Both the position numbers and the translations under genes were made by a program. Below are positions 10,733-21,880 of a stretch of 64,000 bases of DNA, piece by piece (position 1 is the first letter of the stretch; each line of letters begins with the position of its first letter). The stretch comes from Galaxea fascicularis (Eukaryota > Cnidaria > Anthozoa > Scleractinia > Euphylliidae), in assembly GCA_948470475.1 (NCBI GenBank), contig OX419335.1, forward strand, positions 24,675,661 to 24,739,660, in the 5' to 3' direction. Below the pieces are notes generated by a model, which worked only from the letters and a program-made list of their open reading frames with translations, was not told the DNA's origin and made no database searches.

Positions 10733-11097
10733 GTGTCAATGAATTGTGCGATGACGGAGCTGAAAAAGTCCGACAATTGAGTTCATACTGAACTGAACTT
10801 GCCCTTCCTGAACAGTACTCGGCTTTGGGCAATAAAACCAATGGATGCGGAAAAGATTTCGGGGGCATCTATTTTCCAGAGGCTGTTCGTGTGTAAAGGG
10901 CATCTACTGAAACGCTGGGGAGATCTCTTTTCGGTCGCTTCTTAGCGGGAGAAAGAGAGAAAGATGAAAAGCGTTTCCATCGGCCAAGACTCATTAACTG
11001 ATTGATGTTCCTGGGGGTGAAGAACGCGCAAGGAACTCCAAGCCAAGAAATCTCATGTTGTTAGGAGGCAAAACAAACAAAATTGGGAAGAAACCGC

Positions 11098-11420
11098 GCT
11101 TGTTTTCTGGAACTACGAGTTACTTAGGGAAGCAGTTGAGTCTTATTAACTACTTAATAACCTCGAACGTTCGGTCTTTACGGGAAATCTCAAACTGAGG
11201 CCTTGCTATTTGTTGATCGAGTGTAACGAGGTCAATACAGCGAGGCTCTATATGTCAACGGTTCGTTTAAGCTTGTTTTCTGGAACTACGAGTTGCTTAG
11301 GGAAGCAGTTGAGTCTTACTAACTACTTATTAACCTCGAACGTTCGGTCTTTCCGGGAAATCTCAAACTGAGGCCTTGCTATTTGTTGATCGAGCGTAAC
11401 GAGGTCAATACAGCGAGGTT
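11098..11420 (+). repeat. Tandem duplication, about 150-bp unit, 173-bp spacing
   Basis: The block at 11098-11246, starting GCTTGTTTTCTGGAACTACG and ending TACAGCGAGGCT, is repeated at 11271-11420 with only a few base changes. Part of it (AACCTCGAACGTTCGGTCTT) then recurs inverted just downstream at about 11424-11465. The spacer ATGTCAACGGTTCGTTTAAG recurs near 11832. Confidence 0.75.
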
Positions 11421-12187
11421 GAAGTTTGAGATTTTCCCTTAAAGACTGAGCGTTCGAGGTTAATAAGTTGTTTATTATACGGCTTTAAACAAAACAGCCA
11501 AATGCTGTTTTGGTTTTGCTTAATGCGTACCCGCATAACGGGAGAATATTGCCCTAGCACGTGGCCAATCAGGGTGCGCATTATATATCACACCAGCTAC
11601 AAGAACTAGCCATATAATAAATAAAAATAAAATAAGAGTCATCTAAAGCCGCTTTGAGTTTCGTTCCCCGGTGATAAATTCATCTGGTATAATTTATTCT
11701 CTCCATTCCTATTGTGAATGTCATGCGAGGAAGAAGAACAAAAAGAAGCAAGCGGGAGGCTTAACCTTGAAATTCCTTGAAATACTAGCTTGAACTATTA
11801 AGCAGCTAAAAGGTAACCTTACTGGACTGCATATGTCAACGGTTCGTTTAAGCTTTGGTGTGAACGCGTAAATCAGTAAGAAATTAGGCTACTTTCGAAA
11901 TATCAAAACTCAGCTTGATACCCAGGCCTAGAGGTCAAAACAGTAGTTACGAATTGCAAGGTATGAGAAAGATGATAAACATAGCTTCAGTTTCCTTTGT
12001 TTTGTCCTCTGCGCCTCACTATCCAGCTGAATTTTGATATTCTCAAAGTAACCCTTTGAATTTACTGACTATTACTAGGTATGTGGCTATATCTTTTTAT
12101 GAGAAACGGGGATGAATCTCTCATTTTCAGAGTCTTGAATTAATTACTTTCATTGCCTCATTGACAGTCTGACATCCCAGTTCCCAC

Positions 12188-15100
12188 ATGAATTACGAAA
12201 AACTGAGCTCTGAAACCCAGCCTGAAAACCCAAAGAAGAACGCTGGATTTTTCTCTCTTCTTACCTTTGCGTGGCTAAATGATTTGTTAAAACAAGGAAA
12301 CAAACGACCACTTGAAAACGATGACCTTCCACCACTGTTGAAAGAAGATCAGAATGAAGCTCTTGTGGAACATTTGCAAAATGAATGGATTTTGATTTGC
12401 GACGAAAGCAAACCAGGAGAAAGTAAAGGATGGATAAAGACGGCTAAACTATGGGGCGCCTTTCTAAGAATCGTGCCGGTTTCCGAGATTCTAGTGGTGG
12501 TGAGTCTGGCGTCGTTACACGTCACACTGCGTATCATGCAGCCGTTATTTCTTATTGGACTGCTTTCAGAACTTATGGAAGAGTCCCGGGTTCTCAAGAG
12601 GTGGATTTATTTTCACGCTGCTGGCGTATGCCTGTGCGCCTGGCTCATCGCAATTTCCAAGTGTCACTGTGACTATCGGTCTTCAATGATTGCAATGCGA
12701 ATACGGTCTGCTGTTCTTGGTTTAGTCTACAAGAAGGTAGCTAGGTACTTTACGAAAAGCCAATTATGTGATTGTGTTGCACTACCATAAACCAGGAATG
12801 ATACATGACCCATTACCTTAAAAGTATCAAAGAATGTTTTACTGTCGTTGTTATGCCGAGTCACAGGAATTACAACAGCAATCCTACGCAACCAGTTAGA
12901 AGAATCAACCAATGCTATGATGTGAGAATTTCTTTGCACTCTCAGTTATTCGGCAAGGACGTCAGCAGTTTTCAGCAGCTGGACTCTACTTAAGGTGGTT
13001 CAAAATAGTTTCGTTATTTGTAAACAGCGCCTTTAAACGTTTTGTCCATTTCGCGCATTTTTTTTTTAACTTTTGGACAGGTTCGCACCAACAATACCTA
13101 TATGAACCAATAAACACTATAACAGCTTGGAAAGGTAAATATACATAGGCGGAAACCAAGTAAATTTAGTGGTGGTGTGTTAAAAATCGTCAAGAAACGA
13201 GCGAAAACAGCACCCGGACGCCTTGCGATGTTCCTATATTCTTATCCGCCAGACGTTTTGTTTTGAGACATTTGCCTCATCGTTTTTTGGGGTACTCATT
13301 TATCTTTTTCCCACAGGTCCTGCAGCTTTCATTGTCTGATTTGACGAGGATGACCACGGGTCATGTCATCAATCTTATCTCCAATGACGTTCAGCGTTTC
13401 GATCGCGCGGTTCGCGGGTTGCCGAGCTTGTTGCTGGCACCCTTTGGCTTCTTGACTGCTAACACCATTTTGTTCCACTTCATTGGATGGCCTACTCTGT
13501 TTGGCAATGTTTATCTCCTTGTTATCTTCGTCTATCAAGTCCACGGTTCCCAACTTGCCACTCAACTGAGACTGAAGGCCGTTGTGTTGGCGGATAAACG
13601 TGTCAAAGTCATTAACGAAATTATCCGCGGGATTCGCACAATCAAGATCTGCAGCTGGGAGAAGTACTTTGGAAGACTAGTTTCTTTAGTAAGAGGGTCA
13701 GTGGGTATTTTGTCACAATTCCCCTTAATTAATCATCACTTGTTATTCAAAAAGCAAATTACAAGTTCTAATTTTGACCTAAGGTAATTATTACTGAGAT
13801 TTAGGAAGTATTACGGTTTTTACTAATAAAAAAAACAGTTCGGTTGAAAATTAGTTTACCACCGTCAGATAAAGAAAACCGTTTTAAATATCCCCAAATC
13901 AACTACCCTATTTGGTACGACAATGTTGTTGTTGTCTGAATTTTCATTTCTCATGTACGGATCACACCACTTGAGCACCGCTAACATATGAACGAACACT
14001 TGCAACAGCGTTTATTTTCCTCTTTTACAGGAAAGAAATCTCGGTTATTCGCAAGATCAGTGTATTTCAAGCAAGCATAAAATCCATCACCGCCACAAAC
14101 GCAAGACTGACTTCTCTCATAATCTTTCTCACATACCTTGTAAGTGGCCATTCTCTAACAACATTGTCAGTGTTTGTCATCTTCGCGTACGCAAAGGTCT
14201 TAACAATTTTTACGAAGTACTTTGGGAGGCGACTAAGTCCATTTCTCGACTGCAACATGTCCGTATTACGAATTCAGAAGTTTCTCGTAACAGCGCAGCG
14301 TTCGAGTTTGCATACCAAGAAACGACTATTGAAATGTTCAGTAAGTGAAACCAAAGTCGTTTCAAAACTAAAAGAACCACACAATTATTCCAATCCGACG
14401 GTTTCTTTGACAAATGTACGTTGCAAGGTGAAAGACAAGATGCTTCTTGAAAATGTCAACATAAAAACGGACAAACCACAAATTGTTGCAATCACTGGCC
14501 CTGTTGGAAGTGGAAAAACCTCTTTGCTTCTAGCTATGCTTGGTGAACTTTCCATCTATAATGGCAATGTTGATCGCACATTGAAAACTGGCTTTCGTTG
14601 GACAGTTACCCTGGATTTTCTCTGGGACTCTTCGCGACAATATTATCTTTAACGAGCCCTTCGATTCGACAAAGTTTCAGAAGATTGTGGAAATTTGTGC
14701 ACTTAAGAAAGACATTGAGCGCTTCCCTGACGAGGACTTGACAACAATTGGCGAGCGTGGAATTGTCTTAAGTGGTGGTCAGCGGGTTCGTGTGAGCATG
14801 GCACGCGCACTTTACTCGGATGCTGACATCTTTCTGTTAGATGATCCGCTAAGCTGTGTGGACGCCCAGGTTGGAAATCAGATTTTCGAGGATTACATAC
14901 TAACTGCATTACGTGGTCGGTTGTGTTTTTTTGTGACTCATCAACCATGTTACATAAAGTATGCAGATCACATTATTGTCATGAATAAAGGCTCCATTGC
15001 ATGGGAAGGAAGCTTTACTGACTTAAATAAGAGCGATCCGAATGAAATTGCCGGGTTAGGAACTATCTTTACCACTGACGAAAGTTTGAATAACACTACT

Positions 15101-18100
15101 AGTTCTGATTCAGTATTTCAAGAGAAGCGTGACTTTCAGAGTTCTGAAGAAACGAGTTTGGTCATTCCCAAAGAAGATCGCAACTTTGGATCAGTGTCCT
15201 ATAAGACGTACTGGAAGTACTTCAGAGCTGGTATCCCTGTGTACCAGATGGTTATTCTCCTTGTGATATCTAACAGCGCTTTGGGTGAGTGTTCTAATAC
15301 CTTTTAACAACCATTGAAAACGTAGACCTCTCCACGGTCCTTGGAAAAAGTGTATCAAGGAACCAGTAAAGAAACATTGTTTTACGTTGCTTAAATTTAA
15401 TGTATTTCAATACGTTTCGTGACCGATACACAGGGGCGTTACCCATTTCGTCGCTTTTTTTACTTGGCGCTTATTGATGGAACTTTTCGCTCCCAGTTCA
15501 GAGATAGGGAAAACAGGGACCCTTTTTATGTGGTTGGTTTTCATATGGAACTGGAGTAATCTCACTCCTAGCCATGTGAACAGTCTATAGGGTCTAGGCA
15601 AAGATTTCTCCACTATTCCTTTCAGAAACTGTTCAGTTTACAATATCAATCTACAGTACCAGATGCTTTCAATGTTTACGTGACGGAGACTAGAGGTAGT
15701 TGTACGTTTTAGCCTGAAACCCTGCCTAGTTTCTTTGGTCCAAGATAGTGACATCTAATCAAATACTTAGGTGAAAGGCATGGACAAGGGAAGATAGTTC
15801 AAGGGAGGACAATGCCAGGGGGGTCATATAAACCAACGGCAAGGTCATGTACTCTGAGATACCGTAACCGTAACCGCAGCGTGTCAATTAGTGCGTGAAA
15901 AAAATTACTACCCACGTAGGAGTTGATGCCATGCAGTGTTCAATAATAAAACACACAGACATGATATCTTCATCTCGCTTTGCCTTTCAGCATCACAGGT
16001 GGTTCCTGATTGGTTGATGGCACAATGGAATGGAATAACTTGGGCGTCATCTTCCGATCGCGCCAACATTTATCTTTACGTGGGACTGGCGCTAGGTTCA
16101 ACTGTGTTACTGTTTTTGTCAGCGTTTTTGTTTTACCAGGCAACTATTAACTCCTCAAGGAACCTTCATGGCAAGATGCTTAAGGCTATCGTGATGGCGC
16201 CAGTTTTTTTCTTCGACACAAACCCATCTGGTCGTATCTCTAATCGCTTTTCCAAAGACATTGGTGTGATGGATGAAATGCTGTTTGCCTCATTTTACGA
16301 TCTTTATGAAACCATTTGGGGTTTGTTGCTGTCAGTGGGTATTCCTTCATTGGCAAACCTTTGGGCGTTGTTTGCTGCTGTTCCTTTAACAGGAGTGGCG
16401 ACATATTATGGACTGTACTGTTTGAAAACGTCCAGAGAAATTGCTCGGTTGGAGGCCATCAACCGTAGCCCACTGTACTCGCACTTTTCCCTCACCCTTG
16501 AAGGCATTGTTAACATAAGAACCTATCAACAGCAGGATAAATTCATGGATGAATATTTCTGGTAGGACATATCATCACGAATAGATGCCATTATGCAGTG
16601 TGCGTGTACTATGATAACACACTGACGACGTCAAAACGTGGTCGGAAGTCGACGAGACGAGCCGCAGGCAAGAAGCATGACCCCTAATGTTCTTATTGCG
16701 ATTTAGTCCTCTGTGCGTTATCAGAGTTCACATGCACTGCCAAATAGAATCTGTTTGCTTTCTACATTGCTGTTTTAACTTTCTTTGGCTCTTGACAATG
16801 TCGTTTACTCGCAAACTCGTCTTTCCTAATCAGAACTCGAGGTTTACACCGTCAATTATATAAATCATGATAATTTGTTTTGTCATTCAACGAGTTGAAA
16901 TCAAAGCACAATCAATTGAATTAATGGAGCGAAAATGGAAAAAGCCGCCAAATTTCTGCGCGAAATATCACAAGATGTCTGGAGTGCATGACAAATGTTG
17001 AGAGAACTATGACCATATTTGGAATGTGTTACAATGTGTTGAATAACAAAACAACTATCCCGCTCAATCTTGCAGAATCTCCTCCGATTTTAGCCAACTA
17101 TGGCAACGGCATCGTCGACCAAGTATCAGGCGATATTCCGCGCAATTTCGCTTGTTAATTATTAACTTTTTGCTGTTTAACAACCGCGGATGAATTACAA
17201 TGACTTGCCTCTAGCGACGAAGTAGTTCAGTTCAGTTCAGTTCAGTCCTTTATTTTTCTAATGGGCATTGTTAACAAATTGGACATGCCCACAGGTAGCA
17301 GATGCTAATCTGGGCGGGTCACGTCGTGGTAGTCTTACTGTTCCTATTATACTGTTTTCTTTCACAAAATTCAGCCACCAGGAAAAGTTGACGAAAACGT
17401 GGTTTGTCTCCATTGCAGTCGCTCGTTGGCTCCATTTCCGAATGGACTGCATGACGTCTTTCTTTTTAACGATTGTGACAGTGGTTGCCGTGGTGACGTC
17501 ACAACACGCAGGTAAACAGTATAGTCTGCCAGCCCGATCAATTTTGGTGACCATTGTATTATATGCAATCTATTCTTTGATATTTTTTTATCGGTACCTG
17601 AAAATACAGTCATAAATCATAAGGTTTGTCAGTTTGGTTCCAGACTCGTAAGAATAATTTTAGTTGGCACACATACACGTGAAAAAATCGTTGGTAAGGT
17701 TTGCAAAACGACGTCAACAAACGTCGTTAATAACTTGTGGCCATGTGGTATGTGAGGCAATTTGCCAATGAGGCCATAGAGCGTAAAGATTGCAACATGG
17801 TCATACAACCACACGCAACTGCAGCAATAGCAAATTGGCAAAACGTACTGGTGGACAGTAACCGAAACTTTCAGGTCTGACGTTCGTTAATTGTTATTAG
17901 CACATTCGTATGTTGTTTTTAGCCTTGTTACGCTAAGGAAAACTACCGATACTTTTTCAAACAATTTTCTTATTTATTTAAAAAAATAGGTAGCCTGCTT
18001 GCACGCGGTAGTTTGTATACGCGCGAGAGTCCGAAGCCCGGCAAATCCGGTCGCCATATTGGACGAGTTAGTAGAAGGTCTCCTCTCCCTTACCTCCTCC

Positions 18101-21100
18101 TACTCGCTTTGTCACTCGTCCCAGACCTTCCACTAACTCGTCCAATATGGCGGCCGGATTTGCCTGGCTTCGAACTCTCGCGTATATACCGTCCGCAAGC
18201 AGGCTAAAAAACAGACAACCCGATTATTAAAACAAGATCTGTTTCTGCATCTCCAGAAATAACAACCCATTCTCCCATCTGAATTAACGATTATAGTTAA
18301 GGGGAACTAGTGATCCTATAGCACTATTACCTCAAACTGCTCCAAACCTTTCATAGAATCCCAATAAACATGTAAAATCTTGTGGATCGCAACTACTTTC
18401 CAGAAAATTAACTACAAATTTAGTTCTTCTTCACCGGTAACCACCATCTTGGAATACGTAATGATGTAGGGATTAGTGATTACGTTTTACGGCTCCCACT
18501 TAGCGATTTTCTCAAAATTGTCGTATTTACTCGGGCTACCTGTGGAAGGCCTAAATCTAAAAATGTCGTCCGTTCTTCTTCGTCGTTGTTTGCCACAAAC
18601 CTCAGATCTGGCGTATTTGCGCAGGTGCTGAAAAATAATATGGTAACAATAAAGCCTGGTTTCCATATGATTGTCCGGATCGTCCGGGTCGTCCCAGTCG
18701 TTTTTCAAAAATTTCGAGACGATCGGGACGACTGAAGATGCGCGGTCGTCAACTATTTTCCTGGGTCCGACAACAGAGTTTTGGCGCGATATTCGGAAAC
18801 GAAATGGCGGACATCAATCGCAGAGCGAGTCTCCTGGTTTGTTATCTTCTTATTCTTTCGATTTTGCGCTGTAGAAGAGCTCGAAGAATCCCACGAAGAC
18901 ACAGGTTTTGGGTATTGTTAATGCTTTCTGCCTCTTCGCCATGATTTGCATCATCTTCGCTTTCATCGAGACTCTTCACGTTTGTAACAGTGGATGGTCG
19001 TTGGTTGATGTGGTTTGACAACCAATCCAAATTAATGAATTCTGCTGGAGAGGGGACAGTATCGCGCCCAGAGCCAGATGGAACATACTTTTTTTTCTCA
19101 AGTATCGCCCATACGCGGTTCGGACATTCTTAATTTTTTTTTCTGCTTCAGCCGCGTCCAACCCGAATTTCTCTCTAATTGCTTTCCAGGTATTCATCCG
19201 TATAAACTTATTCTTATAGTGATTATTAATAATGGTAATGGTGTAAAATGCCCGTGAGAATGATGATATGCTAGTCGCTTGGCAACGGGCGAAAGGACAA
19301 CTGAAAAGAAATCAGAGTCCCAGGCAGGAATCGAACCCACCGGTCCGATGCTCTAACCATTGAGCTACAAGAACCCCTGGTAATCTAGGCTGTTTATCTA
19401 GGTTCTTATACAAAGTGTCCCACTGGTCTGCGGGCTCGACAATGTAAATGTGATTCAGACATGATAATGATTATTAATGATGGTAATGGTGTAATATGCC
19501 CGTGAGAATGATGATATGCTAGTCGCTTGGAACCTGAACCTAGATTGAACCTAGATAAACAGCCTAGCTCACCAGGGGTTCCTGTAGCTCAATGGTTAGA
19601 GCATCCGACCGGTGTTACGGAGGTTGTAGGTTCGATTCTTGCCTGGGTGTCTGATTTCTTTTCAGTTGTCCTTTTGCCCGTTGCCAAGCGACTAGCATAT
19701 CATTATTCTTATAGCCTTTAGAAAACTTGTTGTAAATTGCAGGATATTTTTGCACTTCTTCCATAAAGAGCGACGTGTTTAACTCCGTGTTTTCTGCCGC
19801 CATTTTGAAATGGAGCCCGTGAGCTAGGAAATGTGGGATAAGAGTGATGACTTCTGGGATAGCCTTCGATCGTCCAGTCCTTCGATCGTTGCAGTCATCT
19901 GAGAGCGTTTCCATATGATCGCTTCAAAATTTACACGATCGTCCCGATCGTCCGGATAGAACTCAATTCTATCCAAGCGATAAAGATCGTCTCAGTCGTC
20001 CGGGTCGTTTGCGATCGTCTGGGTAGCGTTTCCATATGATCGTCCCGATCGTCTGGACATTTTTTGAGACGACTGGGTTGATCCGGACGATCCGGACGAT
20101 CCGGACTATCATATGGAAACCAGGCTTAAAGCCGCCATGTTGGATTTGTAAGATGCCACGTCCCGGAGCCATGCATGGAAGCAGACGCACGTAACGTCTT
20201 TACTTTTATGACTATTATGATCATTATTTCATATATTTTGTATACTTCACGTAGTGGATTATCAGCTCTATCAGGTTTTCTATGTAGTGGATATCCATGC
20301 CAGTAACTCGCAATATTCCTCTTCATGCCATTAATCGATCATCGTATTTCGTTTTTGATGTGATAAAAGCCTCATCTTTCTCACAATCGTCTCATCATCC
20401 TTTGTTACGGAAATAAATTAAAGGTGCAATGTTCAAATAGAACCGGCCTAAAATAGAGATGAGAGCACGCCAGGTGATACAGTACATAGAGTAAAGAAAC
20501 ATATCAGTGAGTGTGTGGTCTTGCAAAAACCTTTTCTTCTCTGGATTCAGTAATAAATTAAAATTTAGAAGGGGAATATCTTCGATTCCAATGCAGAAAG
20601 TTACAGACTGCGACGCTTATGAGGTTCATTAGCCAAAGGTTGTTAGCAATCACAAAGACCTTCAGATCCCGCGGAAATAAAAGGAACACCGGAGCGAGCC
20701 GCACGTTTCTAAATTCACGAAATGAAAAAATGTTATTTCTAGTCTGGTTTATTCTGGAGAAAATTTATCTTGATATACAGATGACATGCGAGGGGAGTGT
20801 TATTGGGTGGTTGTTGTTGAGCCCGGCTTGCTGCTTGCTCTACTAAAATAAGCATAAAACCAGACGCAATTGGTTTCGTGATGCTTGCGTCTCATAACGT
20901 TGTAATATATAATGTGGCAAGCATCACCTTCACTTCCTTTCGAAAAGATACCGAAAAAAGGAATTAAAGCGACCTTTATAGGATGAGAAATAATAGGCTT
21001 AATAAAAACACCCCTCCCCTCCCTCCCAAAAAAAATATAGCCTCAAAAGAGGGGTTATGTTAGTTAGATAAACATGAGTATCACACAGAAAAAGTGTGAG

Positions 21101-21833
21101 ACAAATTTTTGGGACTGTATGAGCATAGCTTTGGTGTTTATTCAACACCAAAACGGTGTTTCTTTACACCAACACGGTGTAAATTCATAGGCTGAATTAT
21201 TAAGTAAAAAAAAAAAAAAAGAAAACAACAACAGCAACCAGTTACTAAAAAGACTGTATTTTATAACCCTAGCAAGAAAAAGCATTATTACCGGTTAATG
21301 GAAAAAACAATTATTTTCCTTGAAAAGAGAAATACTAAGTAAATGGTTAATTCGCCGAGAACCGTGATTTTCATTGTCTTTGTTCTCGTTTATTGTACTA
21401 AGACCGTTTTATCCGTGAAATCGTGATATAGACCCCCTCTCCCTTTTAACCACCCTCTGTTATCGTATGTTACATTCAATTTTCATGAACATCAATAGGG
21501 TGAACACGATTTGAATTCGTAGACTTTCCACAAATCAGCTGCTTGTACACTGTTAGACGGCTCGGGAGAAATTTTTTGGCCGGGATTTTGCATTTAGTAA
21601 GGACTGCCTTAATTATCACGCCGTTTCATTGAAACTATAGGTTGATACTGATAAAATATTTGACAACAAACAAGTTAATTATCTTGCGCCCTACTAAGCA
21701 GATACTATATGCCGTTATTGCGTTTTCAACTCCCGAAATTAGTTTGATTGTTGCTTTTTAATTTTATGCTCTCAGCGTGATACTAGCTAAATAGCATGTT
21801 AATCCCGGCATTCTGCACGCTCATTAAGACCCG

Positions 21834-21880
<47 letters not shown>

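Larger units (their letters stand above)
3084..12187. other. Gene-free, repeat-rich region between D8C gene and ABCC gene
   Basis: No exon with convincing coding signal was seen on either strand. The region holds several separate repeats listed individually: AAACGCCGG blocks, a Penelope-like remnant, a 723-bp inverted-repeat element, G-rich tracts, a foldback MITE and a 173-bp tandem duplication. A frame at 7068-7406 is open for 112 codons but resembles nothing I know. Confidence 0.6.
18650..20129. mobile_element. PIF/Harbinger-like DNA element with TAA target duplication
   Basis: The element body is 18653-20126. The left end AGCCTGGTTTCCATATGAT is inverted at the right end as ATCATATGGAAACCAGGCT, and both are flanked by TAA (18650-18652, 20127-20129), the trinucleotide duplication typical of PIF/Harbinger. 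GTCCGGATCGTCCGG-type motifs are repeated inside both ends. The only gene trace is a broken MADF-domain protein on the minus strand. That fits the accessory DNA-binding protein that Harbinger elements carry beside the transposase. No DDE transposase was seen, so it is non-autonomous now. A further internal copy of the terminus-like TTTCCATATGATCG motif occurs near 19910 and 20030. Confidence 0.75.

Noticed and set aside
19576..19650. Possible functional tRNA gene
   Set aside because: A and B boxes are present, but it sits in a SINE with a long fixed tail, has a poor cloverleaf, and has a twin copy in inverted orientation within the same insertion.
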